This document shows, in pieces, positions 28,401 through 38,981 of a DNA stretch of 64,000 nucleotides. Under the pieces are notes generated by a model. It ran no database searches. It was not told the DNA's origin and was given only the letters and a program-made list of their open reading frames with translations. Origin of the DNA: Macrosoma leucophasiata (taxonomy: Eukaryota > Arthropoda > Insecta > Lepidoptera > Hedylidae); the NCBI GenBank assembly GCA_036365455.1, contig JAWQUS010000030.1:2480001-2544000 (forward strand), written 5' to 3'. The position numbers and the translations under genes were made by a program. Position 1 is the stretch's first letter; each line of letters begins with the position of its first letter.

Positions 28401-28671
28401 GAGATCTGTGTTAAATAAATATATAAACTAGTGAAATAAGTCCCTGTTATGTAAATATTTAAACAGGAAACTAGACATAATTGTAATGAACATCTGCAGT
28501 CAAAACTGTATAAGTACAATCCAAAAACTTTGCAACGAACAATATGGTAGCGAAAACATGGCTTTAATTAATTTTATAATTTAGGATATCAACAAACAGA
28601 GCGCGGTAAAAGAAAAATATTATATTTTGTGTTTAACTTTATACATATAAATTAAATATTGTAAGTCAAAG

Positions 28672-28936
28672 TTTTATTTATGTAATGGAAGTGGCCAACA
28701 AAAGCCGATAGACACCACACAAAGACCAGGGTCGAAATGCAGATGCGTTACCACTCCTGAAGCCTAAGATGTTATGCTTCTGTGCCGGAAATTACAGGGC
28801 TGTTCATTACCACCTGACCGGAACACGATAGTACTGAACACTACCATTTAGCGGCAAGTACTCGTATATTCGTTAATGCGGTGATGCTTACGCCGAGCGC
28901 GAGCTCCGGCACTGGAACTCTAACACCAACCAACCA
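28672..28936 (-). mobile_element. SINE-A copy, diverged
   Basis: Full span with a deletion near the tail and an ACTCGTAT insertion in the head half. Confidence 0.75.
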
Positions 28937-29056
28937 CCAAAATGTTCTGTTGACAGACTGAACTAGCGGAAGGATTCTCCTCTTGTCGTGGACAGTGGGT
29001 TGTCAGGTCTCGATACCGATAACACAACACAGATAAGTGACTAATCTCATATATAT

Positions 29057-29094
29057 AACTCATCATCCAAGAATGTCTTCTTGGATGATGAGTT
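29057..29094. repeat. Perfect 17-bp hairpin
   Basis: AACTCATCATCCAAGAA pairs exactly with 29,078-29,094 across TGTC. Confidence 0.8.
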
Positions 29095-29302
29095 ATTAGT
29101 TGCCTATCTCTATTTGCCTATTATCGTAGATTTCATTGCCTATGTATTATTTCGTGCCTAAAATTATATTTATTAGGAACTGCCATTAGCACTAACAATA
29201 ATCTACCGGTACACTACTAAGTAATGCGATAGTACTTTCACCTTCACTGGTCCCATCACCAGATCTACAATTAGTCTCACATAATCAATTTTATAATTCA
29301 AT

Positions 29303-29887
29303 TAAGGTAAAGGCACCAATTATTGACACTATAAGAAGCAAGGTTGTTAATTTTATTTTTTTTATTGATTTAAAAATAAATATAATTGAATTTTTTTTCT
29401 ACAATATCTTAATTAGTCTTTTTATTAATTATATTCATTTTTATTAATAATATTTAATTAAATTTAATTAGTAATTTTTGATGATAGAATAGATTATCCG
29501 GATACACCAATTATTGACAGGTAAAAAAATCGAATGATCTAATTATTGATATGTACTATTTTTAAATAAAATAACTAAAAATTTGCTATTAATATATGAT
29601 ATTGTTAATTTTCCATACTTTATTAATTTAAGAAAAAAAGAGTTATTGTAATTAGCTGGAAAAAATCGCCGTTTCTCTAATCGCTGAGCGACGAAAAGTT
29701 TATTTCTTTTATTATTAAATATTTAGTGTTTTTCATAAACAATAATTTTTCTTTAATTGCTCAAATAATAGAGATTTATTAAAAATATATATAATGATTA
29801 TTAGTAATTTAGATAATTAGATATATCTTAAAATAAGATAGACTGTCAATAATTAGGTCTCTGTCAGTAATTGGTGCTTTTACCTTA
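29303..29887. mobile_element. TA-MITE M4, AT-rich, 581 bp
   Basis: TA, AGGTAAAGGCACCAATTATT ... inverse ATTGGTGCTTTTACCT, TA. Inverted repeats are about 24 bp. The motif CAATTATTGACA recurs at least four more times near both ends as subterminal repeats. Probably Tc1/mariner-type and non-autonomous. Confidence 0.75.
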
Positions 29888-30288
29888 GGTATTTGAAATG
29901 AAAACATTTGAATTATTAAATATTAAAAAATAATAACGCGTCTAATAGTGTATATTTTAATCTTCCTTAATTTCCCTTATCTTCAAATTAATTGTAAATA
30001 TATCCCTCATAAACAAACCGAGGTTGAAACAAAATATTATTCTCATCCGACACGCTAAACCAAAACTGAAACTTAATATCCCATTCTCTATTTGCCAGCA
30101 CCCTTAATTAAACCCATGTTTTCGCAACCATATTGTTCGTTACAAAGTTTTCAGATTGTAATTACACCGTTTTGACTGCAGATGTTCGTTGCGTATTTTT
30201 TTTGTTTACACAATGCGGAATAATTTAGTCGGCTTATAATAATATTTGATCTGTAATTTGTTACTATTACTAAACTTTATTTTGTGTA
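29888..30288. other. AT-rich spacer, nothing recognised
   Basis: No frame or repeat recognised. The stretch AACAATATGGTTGCGAAAAC-like near 30,118-30,140 matches, inverted, part of 28,530-28,560. An inverted duplication is possible over 28,480-28,565 and 30,105-30,190. Confidence 0.35.
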
Positions 30289-30445
30289 TACCCCCTTATT
30301 CATAAACGTATTTTATCTCTAAAGTGTTGCCTCTCTGATCTCTCCTTTGTATTTTTCTATCCTGCACATTTGACAATGCAACTGACAAAGACAAAGCATT
30401 ATATAGCTAAAACGTATCTAAAGTACGTTTATGAATAAGGGAGTA
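30289..30445. mobile_element. TA-MITE M5, 153 bp
   Basis: TA, CCCCCTTATTCATAAACG ... CGTTTATGAATAAGGGAG, TA. The inverted repeats are about 20 bp. Confidence 0.75.
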
Positions 30446-30949
30446 AAAAGCCATTTAGACGGAGATAGTTTCTCGTCTCGAAGATCGAGATTATCGAAGA
30501 AATATAAAACATTCTTCTTCGTCTAAACACTCGCTCTTCTCGCTCGTTGCCATGGGCGATAATCGCCTCGCAACGGAATATTATTGTGTCCGTGTAAACA
30601 GAATTTCAAAGATGACATATCTCGCACTGAAATCGGTTCAAACTGATTTGTACGATACTCGTATGAACTTGAAAATATGTCATACGAGATCGTGTTTAGA
30701 CAAGCCGAGATTCTCTTAAGCAAGAATCTGCTTACGATAATTTCGTCGTGTGAACAAACACAGGCAATTATCGCCTGGCGATATGTCCTGGCGAATCTCG
30801 TATGACATAATCGTACGCGAGATTTTAGTTCTTACCTGTATGTTAACATTTTGACACGATTATGTTATGGCGATTATTGCTCGTGACAGTAGCGTACGAT
30901 TTTCTCTAACCAAACGTACGAGAAACTCTCTCCATCTAAATGGCTCTTA
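30446..30949. mobile_element. TA-MITE M6, about 502 bp, abutting M5
   Basis: AAAAGCCATTTAGACGGAGA at the left and TCCATCTAAATGGCTCT at the right are inverted repeats, with TA outside. The left TA (30,444-30,445) is also the right TA of M5. The interior is rich in CGAGAT, GCGATAATCGCC and similar small palindromes. The 66-codon frame inside is not convincing. Confidence 0.7.
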
Positions 30950-30973
30950 AGACTATTGGAAAATGAAAAATGC

Positions 30974-31212
30974 TCATCAAGAAATAATGCACATCGAGCC
31001 TAGGAAAGTGACAATCGGCTAGTTTCGGCTTCATATAGCGTTATCTCTGCTGCACACTGCCTACGTAAGCATCCGTATTCCGGTATTGGTCAAAACTTGA
31101 TCAAAATGGTCGACAAACGTCAAATAGATAAAGTGCGAAAGAGATAACGCTCTACAGATCCGAAATAAGCCGACGTCTCTTCCTGAGGTCGATGTGCATT
31201 ATTTCTTGTTGG
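30974..31212. mobile_element. Foldback MITE M2, copy 2
   Basis: CAAGAAATAATGCACATCGA (30,978) and its exact complement ending at 31,208. The interior matches copy 1 at 18,366-18,608. Confidence 0.7.
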
Positions 31213-31698
31213 ATACCTGTATATCGTTTCTTACAGCTAATAAACTAGGCTTTAGTATTTTTGATTTGGAAATTTAAGCTTAGAGTCATTACACTCACCA
31301 TAATATAAGATTTTTTTATCTCATATTTATCCGCTACTGATAGAAACGTATCTATCACTATTGCTATTGTTCGACCTGAATTATTTCATTATGGAGTTAC
31401 CCTATTTTCACGATATTCCCGTGCCAAACTCGGAACTCGATAATGTGCGTGTAAATTTCGATATACGTGCCACTCAAAACTGTAAAGTGTAACTGAGGGT
31501 ACGCTTTTGTCTCTGCCTTCCTTCAATACAGGTGTGAATTTTAATTTATTTTATTTATTAAGATTTTTTATAAGAATTGTCAATATGATATCGTATCTTT
31601 ATTTTTATGGAAATAATTTCTATTAAAACTTCGGTGCACGATGATTTATGGGCATGATGAATGTCAATTCAATTTCAACTTCAATTCAACTCGCAACT
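31213..31698. other. No feature recognised
   Basis: AT-rich, no frame over 60 codons and no repeat recognised. Confidence 0.3.
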
Positions 31699-31868
31699 TT
31701 TTTTATGTAATGGAAGTGGCAAACAAGTATGCAGTTCACATTGATGTTAAGTGATGACTGCAGTCTTTAGACACTTACACAAAGACCAAGGTTAAAATGC
31801 AGATGCGTTATTACTCCTGAGCCCTAAGATGTTATGCCTCTATGCCGGAAATTACAGGGCCGTACACG
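31699..31868 (-). mobile_element. SINE-A 3' half
   Basis: Inverted tail to the GGGCCGTACA region; head missing. Confidence 0.75.
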
Positions 31869-32185
31869 TAACTTCCACAATCATCATCACTGGAGCCAAA
31901 AACATCCACTATTAGACAAAAGCCTTAATATAACATAGGAAGCTCAAAATCGTGACGTATTTGCATGCATGCATGCATATTACTGTTTGTTACGCTCCCG
32001 CATCGTATCCCGCTGTTATTGCAAACAGCGTTAAATTACGTCACCGCTCGCTGTTGGTTTAAATATTTAACAGTTGCAGTGAAATTCCAAATTAATTTAT
32101 CATACAACACTCCGTCGTGCATTCTATTGAGTTTATTTATTGAAATGTTTACTGCAAGTACTGCATTACAATGTATACATTACGT

Positions 32186-32405
32186 CAGAGAATATGTAAT
32201 AATACTATGTGTAGAATGGACACTTCGACGTCCCGCCCGATTTCTCCGCCTCACCCAACCTGCTCCCCTCTTATGGGCGACGGTTGGTATTATCTACGTG
32301 CTACGCTCACAGGTGCACGTCTAAATACACGTCACTGATTGATGCTGTGTAATAAAGACCAAATTAAGCGTTTCTAGGGAATTTTGGCGGAGTGTTCGCG
32401 GTGTG
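32186..32405. mobile_element. hAT-like MITE M1, copy 2
   Basis: Inverted relative to copy 1 (CAGAGAATATGTAATAATAC ... CCGCGGTGTG-like end). ATTACG lies on both sides, consistent with a decayed 7-8 bp duplication. Confidence 0.6.
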
Positions 32406-32434
32406 ATTACGGTACCAGAAATACAATACAATAC

Positions 32435-32635
32435 AAATACGCTGTCACTCACAGACTCGCAGTAGGTATAAACCTGTGTCGTGGGTGCCGGTGTACACAT
32501 ACAACACATACACAAACACCCAGAGCCGAAACAAATACCTGTAGGCCTTACAAATATTTGTCCCGGTGCGGGGATCGAACCCGCAACCCTTCGAATCAAA
32601 CGATCATCTTACACCGCTAGACTAACTGGGTCGTC
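32435..32635 (-). mobile_element. SINE-B copy 4
   Basis: Full length; tail ATACAATACAATACAAATA on the plus strand. Confidence 0.75.
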
Positions 32636-32728
32636 AAATAAAAATAAAACAAAACGACAAAAAAAAAACACTTTTAAATGTAATAATTTATAATTTACAA
32701 TCTAAATAAATAACTTAAATGTAATATT

Positions 32729-33012
32729 TACTGGTGGTATAGTTCCAGTGTAGGAGCTCGAGGGCGTAGGCACCACCGCATTACCTAATGTATCTGCTGC
32801 TAAATGGTAGTGTTCAGCACTATCGTGTTCCGGTTAGATGGTAATGTATGGCTCCGTAATAACAGTCACAGAGACATAACAACTGAAGTCTCAGGGGCGG
32901 CAACGCATCTGCATTTTGGCCTCTGGCCTTTGTAAGTGTCTATAGGCTGCAGACTTCACTTAACTTAAATGTCAACTGCATGCTTGTTTGCCACCTTCAT
33001 GACATAAAAATA
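32729..33012 (+). mobile_element. SINE-A, divergent subfamily
   Basis: Shares GGTTAGATGGTAATGTATGG and the CGTAATAACAG variant with the split copy at 46,993/48,281, so an older SINE-A subfamily exists. Confidence 0.75.
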
Positions 33013-33135
33013 TATATGTGTACCGACAGATAAGCTCTAATCTATAAATATGCACTTAAAACAATATGTAAAAACCACTTTTATCACTAATATTTAAAAT
33101 TAATATTTTAACTGATAAATTGCTCGGTTAACGTA

Positions 33136-33453
33136 ACACTATGGGCGCGGTCGGGTAGTGTGATGGGTGACCGCTAGTGGCAAATTAAATGCGTGTTTCC
33201 GTGCTTCGTAGGGCACGTTAAGCCGTCGGTCCCGGTTGCTATCGATAGATAGCAGTCGTTAAACCTTGTCGGAGGCCTTATGGGTTTGAAAACATCCGAC
33301 AGTGGGTTGGCCACTAACCCACCCACCTCCACCAATCCGCATTGGAGCAGTGTGGTGGAGTAAGCTCCAGGCCTCCCCCCAAAAAGGGGAGAGACTCGTG
33401 CCCAGCAGTGGGACGTACTCGTATAATGGGTTGCCATTATTATATTATTATTA
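33136..33453 (+). mobile_element. SINE-C copy 2
   Basis: Plus strand, 5' end truncated within the 5S-like A box. GATGGGTGACCGCTAGTGG and the ATT-rich tail are present. Confidence 0.75.
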
Positions 33454-33499
33454 ACTCATAAATTATCAAGAAATTATAAATAAATATTTATTGCACCGC

Positions 33500-33633
33500 A
33501 AAATTTGATGTATCGGTGTGGGACTTCAGTAGCTTTGTGGTAAAGCGGCCGGACTGGTTATCCTGAGGTCGCAGGTTCAATTCCTGCCAGAAGTTAAATT
33601 ATTCTTTTCGTTTTTCTTTAATTTCTAAAGAAA
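33500..33633 (+). mobile_element. tFB copy 6
   Basis: Plus-strand core GGACTTCAGTAGCTTTGTGG with B box GGTTCAATTCC, followed by the arm TTCGTTTTTCTTTAATTTC. The left arm is reduced. Confidence 0.5.
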
Positions 33634-33654
33634 GATATTATCAATAAATAATTG

Positions 33655-33905
33655 TCTTCTACAGGAAGAGAATTCTGCAGTCAGTCAACGAACAATGGCG
33701 GTCAAACCATTCCAATAGGATGGTAGTAAAGATAACAACGCGGGATGGGCAACACCGTTCCCCGATAAAACTACCGTCACTGTGATCGCCAATCCGCCTG
33801 CCAAGAGTGGCGATTATGGTATATTCTCCCCTAATAACGATACTGTTATGGGCGTCTTTGGGGAAGGCTTTGTCCAGCTGTGGACGTCATTCAGTTGGAG
33901 TGATG
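33655..33905 (+). mobile_element. LINE 3' end fragment
   Basis: GC-richer block ending GCGTCTTTGGGGAAGGCTTT and GTCCAGCTGTGGACGTCATT, a known style of moth LINE 3' end. Coding frames are broken. Confidence 0.4.
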
Positions 33906-33991
33906 AGTAAATTTGTTGTGATCTGCGATTGCTTAGCCACCAAAGTACCTACTTTTTTTTATATTTTTTCGCAATAACTTTTGTTTCCATT

Positions 33992-34388
33992 CTTAGGGTT
34001 CCTTAGTAAACAAGGAACCCTTAGCGTTTCGCCAGGTCCGTCTGTCTGTCTGTCCGCGGCTTAGCGCAAAAATTATTGGTGGTTAAAATTTGCCACAAGT
34101 ATACACCTTAATCACGCCGACAAAGTGGTAGAATAAAACCATGAAAAATAAAATTATTTAGAATACCTCCCCTACACGTAACGCGCGGATATATATTTTT
34201 TTTCGTTTTCTATATAGTGTCGGATATCGTTGGATAGGTCTATCAAATATGTTAGGGGTGTGCTAAACTCATTTTTCGATTTAGTTAACTGTTCGTGACT
34301 TATTAAGCTTGCAAATCGTGAGAGTCAAGTGTCAGTAACTACGCAACCCTACACTGGCCCGTGGCCCGACATGCACTTGACCGGTTCT
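33992..34388 (+). mobile_element. Interspersed repeat of the GGGTTCC...ACCGGT family, copy 2
   Basis: TAGGGTTCCTTAGTAAACAA to GCCCGACATGCACTTGACCG. Shorter than copy 1 at 18,628-19,291. Confidence 0.5.
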
Positions 34389-34799
34389 TATATTATTTTT
34401 CGCAATAACTTTTCTTTACATTTTTCTTTAAAAAATATACTAAATTACTTTCTAAATTCTAATAATTATTTTAACGTAGATCGTCAGTCACTGAATAAAT
34501 CATAAGGTTAGTTACACCGCGGTTGGTTAACGGAATTATTAAACTAATATTCAAATATGCTAATACCGCTTAGTATTTGCTTTCAATTTCGTATCACAAG
34601 AGGCAGTAAGGTTATATGGCAAATGCCAGTGAATATAAGATCAAGCCTTAATTCAAATGTATTTATTCTAATTAACACATTTCAAAGGTCAAATTACCAA
34701 CTTCATACAGCGGGCAACTTTTCATATACGTACTGATTAGTAAATTATTCATTAGATTCAAGTAATCAAAATTAATTATTTGAAATAAAGAAAAATAAT

Positions 34800-34960
34800 C
34801 GTACTATTTATTTTTCGCAATTACACATGCGAGTGAACTTTAGAAATTAAAGAAAAAATCGAGAAGAAAAATTTGACTTCGGGCAGGAATCGAACCTGCG
34901 ACCTCAGGATAACCAGTCCAGCCGCTTTACCACTAAGCTACCGAAGTCCCACCTGTGTGA
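34800..34960 (-). mobile_element. tFB copy 7 with intact left terminus
   Basis: GTACTATTTATTTTTCGCAA opens the element and is the inverse of right ends at 16,095-16,117 and 21,583-21,603. The minus-strand tRNA-like core GGTAGCTTAGTGGTAAAGCG, with B box GGTTCGATTCC, is the best reference for the interrupted copy 1. Confidence 0.6.
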
Positions 34961-35014
34961 CTTCGTTAGCAGTGGGCCTTTTCTGCCTGTAGTCAAATTT
35001 TTCTCTCTGTTTAT

Positions 35015-35406
35015 AGGGTTCCGTACCTTAAAAGGAAAAAAGGAACCCTTATAGGATCCCTCGTGCTGTCTGTCAGTCCGTCTGTCACAGCCAATTTGCT
35101 CCGAAACTACTCGACCGATTGAGTTGAAATTTGATGAATATATGTAAATTGGTGACCTAAAGATGAACACGTCAAGTAAAATAATAAATTTTAAACAGGG
35201 GGGGCACTTTCAGAGGTAAATCAGAAAATTTTTAAAAAAATGTAAACTGTGTCGTGTGACATATCAAATGAAAGAGGTTGTTGTCAGAATCTCAGATATA
35301 ATTTTTTATAATTTTTGCATAAACAAATTTGAAGTTATTTAAGAAAAACGACGAAAATTGACCATTTCCTCCCACCTATCTCCGAAACTAAAACTTTAAA
35401 GTATAA
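35015..35406 (+). repeat. Interspersed repeat beginning TATAGGGTTCCG
   Basis: TATAGGGTTCCGTACCTTAA, a (GTCT)n block, then AACTACTCGACCGATTGAG. Related in style to the GGGTTCC family but distinct in its body. Confidence 0.4.
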
Positions 35407-35573
35407 AAAAACTGTATAAGTGTGAATTCTGTACATTAAAAATATTGAAAAAATAAATACCAGGGGATGTTACTAGATCGATACCGAACCCAAATATGTG
35501 ATTAGAATTTTATTTTGTCTGTCTGTCTGTCTGGCTGTTTGTTCAAGCATCACACAAAATCTACGCCGCCCCG
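35407..35573 (+). mobile_element. HelA 5' fragment truncated by the minisatellite
   Basis: Matches 7,132-7,285, from CTGTATAAGTGTGAATTC to TTCAAGCATCACA. It then passes directly into the 15-bp repeat. Confidence 0.7.
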
Positions 35574-36480
35574 ACGCCCAGCGTCCCGACGCCCAGCGTC
35601 CCGACGCCCAGCGTCCCGACGCCCAGCGTCCCGACGCCCAGCGTCCCGACGCCCAGCGTCCCGACGCCCAGCCTCCCGACGCCCAGCGTCCCGACACCCA
35701 GCGTCCCGACGCCCAGCGTCCCGACGCCCAGCGTCCCGACGCCCAGCGTTCCGACGCCCAGTGTCCCGACGCCCAGCGTCCCGACGCCCAGCGTCCCGAC
35801 GCCCAGCGTCCCGACGCCCATCGTCCCGACGCCCAGCGTCCCGACGCACATTGTCCCCACGTCGAGCGTCCCGACGCCCATCGCCCCGACGCCCAGCGTC
35901 ACGACGCTTAGCGTCCCGACGCCCAGCGTCCCGACGCCCAGCGTTCCGAAGCCCAGCGTCCCGACGCCCGGCGTCCCGACCTTTCGGGACGTTGAGCTTC
36001 TGGACGGTGGGCGTCCCGATGTCGAGCGTCTCGACGCCCAGCGTCCCGATGTCGAGCGTCCCGATGTCGAGCGTCTCGACGCCCAGCGTCCCGATGGCCA
36101 GCGTCCTGACGTCCAGCGTACGGACGTCTAGCATCCCGACGCCCAACGTCCCGACGCCCCGCGTCCCGACGCCCCGCGTCCCGACGCTCAGCGTCCCGAG
36201 GCCCAGCGTCCCAAGGCCCAGCGTCCCGAAGCCCAGCGTCCCGACGTCGAGCGTCTCGACGCCCAGCGTCCCGACGTCAAGCGTCCCGACGCACAACGTT
36301 CCGACGTCGAGCGTCTCGACTCCCAGCGTCCCGACGTTAAGCTTCTCGACGCCCAGTGACCCGACGCCCAGCGTCCCGATGCCCAGCGTCCCGACGCCCA
36401 GCGTCCCGACGCCCAGCGTCCCGACGCCCAGCGTCCCGACGCCCAGCGTCCCAACGTCCAGCTTCCCGACGCCCAGCGTC
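35566..36480. repeat. GC-rich 15-bp minisatellite, about 61 units
   Basis: Unit GCGTCCCGACGCCCA. The first two thirds are nearly perfect. From about 35,985 a variant unit, GTCGAGCGTCTCGAC (an inverted repeat), alternates with normal units and later units diverge. Because 15 is divisible by 3 and the unit lacks stop codons, several frames stay open on both strands (for example 35,515-36,624 plus and 35,550-36,296 minus). These Arg/Pro/Asp/Ala/Gln or Val/Gly/Thr/Leu repeats are by-products. Confidence 0.95.
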
Positions 36481-36556
36481 TATATTCTGCAGTCATCACT
36501 TTTCATCAGTGTGAACTGCATGCTTGCTTATCACTTCCATTACATAAAAAAAGTAA
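36481..36556 (+). mobile_element. SINE-A tail fragment at the end of the minisatellite
   Basis: CTGCAGTCATCAC to TTCCATTACATAAAAAAA. It belongs to the left arm of the large inverted duplication. Confidence 0.75.
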
Positions 36557-36844
36557 CTGAATATAATTTTTTAAATTGCTATCTCACACAAATATCACCT
36601 TCTACCCGGGACCTCGGAAGCTGAAAGCAATCTAAATATCGGGTTGATATATAAAAAAATAAACTATGTATACGGATTTATCTCACGTATATTATTTTTT
36701 TATATATAAACCCGATATTTAGATTGCTTTCAGCTTCCGAGGTCCCGGGTAACTATGTATACGGATTTATCTCACGTATATTGATTTCAATGATACAAAA
36801 TTAGATTTTAGATTTTCAGGCCCTACAGAATTGCTACTCTTCTT

Positions 36845-37054
36845 CACACCGCGGACAATCCGCCAAAATTCCAAACATACGCTTTATTTGATCTCTGTTA
36901 CATAGACATCAATCAGTGACGTGTATTTACACGTGCACCTGTGTGCGTAGCATGTAGAGAATACCATACGTCGCCCATAAGGAGGAGGTTGGGTGCGACG
37001 GGGAAATCGGGTGGGACGTCGAAGTGTCCATATTATACGTAGTATTATTCTCTG
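36845..37054. mobile_element. hAT-like MITE M1, copy 3
   Basis: CACACCGCGGACAATCCG to ATTATTCTCTG, inside the left duplication arm. Confidence 0.6.
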
Positions 37055-37185
37055 CCTTCGTGAAGCGGTGCGACTACAATGCTACTATGTGCTACGCAAT
37101 TAATACGTCATTCCCTCTACGAGAGTTCTACGTTCGCTACGTAATTGTAACGAAATTGTTTAGTGAACACGGTTCTGTCGCGGCA

Positions 37186-37599
37186 GACGGCTATCGGCGG
37201 TTATCGGCGGGTGGCGATAACCAGAATCAAAGTTTTTTGTGGACTCATTTCAGATAAATCTTCTGGAATCCCAGATAAATCGACTTACATACTTACAAAA
37301 ATCTTAAGGATTATAAATAAGTTCAGCGAGTTGGTTCTGTTTTTCGAAAACTGTGCTGCAATAAATACTATTTAGCTTTACATAAAGCCGAATTGTTTTA
37401 GTTTACTCATTAAAATTTGTAAAAATGCACAACACTACAACTATTAGCTAAGGAACCAAAAAAACATTTCCAGATATTTAAATTACTTTTAAATCCCCGG
37501 CACCCGGAAAATCTGTTTACCTTTTTTCATATTTTCTGAACAAATCTTGCTGTGATCCTTTTAGACCTCAAACATAGCCTTTTTCCTACTTATACATAG
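37186..37599. other. Spacer of the inverted duplication
   Basis: Single-copy in this window. No coding frame was recognised apart from short shadows. Confidence 0.35.
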
Positions 37600-38240
37600 G
37601 CCGCGAACAGAACCGTGTTCAAAAAACAATTTCGTAAGAATTACGTATCGAACGTAGAACTCTCGTAGAGGGAATGACGTATTAATTGCGTAGCACATCG
37701 TAGCATTGTAGTCGCACCGCTTCACGAAGGCAGAGAATAATACTACGCATAGAATGGACACTTCGACGTCCCACCCGATTTCCCCGCCTCACCCAACCTC
37801 CTCCCCTCTTATGAGCGACGTATGGTATTCTCTACATGCTACGCACACAGGTGCACGTGTAAATACACGTCACTGATTGATGTCTGTGTAACAGAGATCA
37901 AACTAAGCGTTTGTATGGAATTTTGGCGGAGTGTCCGCGGTGTGAAGGAGGGTAACAATGCTGTAGGGCCTGAGTACTCGTGTTCCGTTACTGAAGTAAA
38001 ATCAAAAATCTACTTTTGTACCATTGAAATCAAAATGTTTACGGATTAATCTAACGTATTTTTTTTATATATTACCGATATTTTGATCGTTTTCAGCTTC
38101 CGAGGTCTCGGGTAGAATAATATGATACTTGTATGAGATAGCAATTAAAAAAATTATATTCAGTTACTTTTTTTATGTAATGGAAGTGATAAACAAGCAT
38201 GCAGTTCACATTGATGTTAAGTGATGACTGCATATAGACG
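37600..38240 (-). repeat. Right arm of the large inverted duplication
   Basis: Inverse of 36,480-37,185 with small indels. It ends in a SINE-A copy that continues to 38,437, beyond the point where the left arm is cut by the minisatellite. Confidence 0.7.
37731..37944. mobile_element. hAT-like MITE M1, copy 4
   Basis: Inverse of copy 3, inside the right arm. Confidence 0.6.
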
Positions 38241-38437
38241 CCCACAGAAAGACCAAGGTCAAAATGCAGATGCGTTACCACTCCTGAGGCCGGAAATTAC
38301 AGGGCCGTACATTACCACCTGACCAGAACACGATAGTGCTGAACTAGCGGCAAGCAGCAACCAATTAGCGGCAAGTAAGGTAATGCGGTAGTGCCTACGC
38401 CCGCGTGCTCCGTCCCTGGAGCTCTAAAACCAGTAAA
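38166..38437 (-). mobile_element. SINE-A copy
   Basis: Near full length with a small head rearrangement (GCGGCAAGCAGCAACC). Confidence 0.8.
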
Positions 38438-38507
38438 CACATTGGACACATGGTATTTTACATTACATAACGTGTATTTTTTTTGAGCGTCGTATATTTA
38501 CTCTTCA

Positions 38508-38726
38508 CCGGTATACAATATACTTGCTGCTACATGCAAGTGTTCAGCACTATCGTGTTCCGGTCAGGTGGTAATGTACGGCCGTGTAATTTCCGGCACA
38601 GAGGCCTCAGCAGTGGTAACGCATCTGCATTTTGATCTTGGTCTTTGTGTGAGTGTCTAGGGTGCAGTCATCACTTAACACCAATGTGAACTGCATCCTT
38701 GTTTGCCACTTCAATTACATAAAAAG
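38508..38726 (+). mobile_element. SINE-A copy lacking the outer head
   Basis: From ACAATATACTTGCTGCTAC to the tail TTCAATTACATAAAAA. Confidence 0.75.
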
Positions 38727-38981
38727 GGCTTCATATACTGTTTGAAAAATAGCCTTAAAATACTTGCTCAGCTTCAAGAATTTGTAAGCTGCTACACATT
38801 ATTTAAGCAGTCTCAAAGTTGTCCCGAAAATGACCAGTCAGTTTATTACAAGGTTTTAGAAGCTCGTGTTATGCCGGGTATGTGTATTAACCCATATCAC
38901 ACGAACGGACTTGTCCCTGTTTTTTTAGGTTTGTTTACGATATTTGGTATGGTACACAAAATAAACGGACCTTGCTTTTAG
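38727..38981 (+). CDS. Unidentified short open frame, possible exon or repeat relic
   Basis: About 85 codons after a SINE-A tail: YCLKNSLKILAQLQEFVSCY, then YYKVLEARVMPGMCINPYHT and LGLFTIFGMVHKI. Composition is protein-like (balanced, with Cys, Pro, Gly) rather than the low-complexity look of nearby noise frames. There is no start of its own (upstream is SINE), no domain I recognise and no clear splice sites. It could be a fragment of a transposon protein or of a host gene. Confidence that it is coding is low. Confidence 0.2.
   Translation, partial: GFIYCLKNSLKILAQLQEFVSCYTLFKQSQSCPENDQSVYYKVLEARVMPGMCINPYHTNGLVPVFLGLFTIFGMVHKINGPCF

Larger units (their letters stand above)
36480..37185 (+). 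repeat. Left arm of a large inverted duplication
   Basis: Contents in order: SINE-A tail, an AT-rich stretch (AAGTAACTGAATATAATTTT), CTCGGAAGCTGAAAG, M1 copy 3, then CTTCGTGAAGCGGTGCGACT and ACACGGTTCTG. The same series, inverted, fills 37,600-38,240. A smaller palindrome (36,603-36,655 against 36,703-36,751) is nested inside. Confidence 0.7.

Noticed and set aside
35566..36480. CRISPR array
   Set aside because: No unique spacers between repeats; a 15-bp tandem minisatellite in a eukaryotic context.
35515..36624. Long open frames of Arg/Pro/Asp/Ala/Gln and Val/Gly/Thr/Leu repeats on both strands
   Set aside because: They follow from a 15-bp repeat without stop codons; being open in several frames on both strands at once argues against coding.
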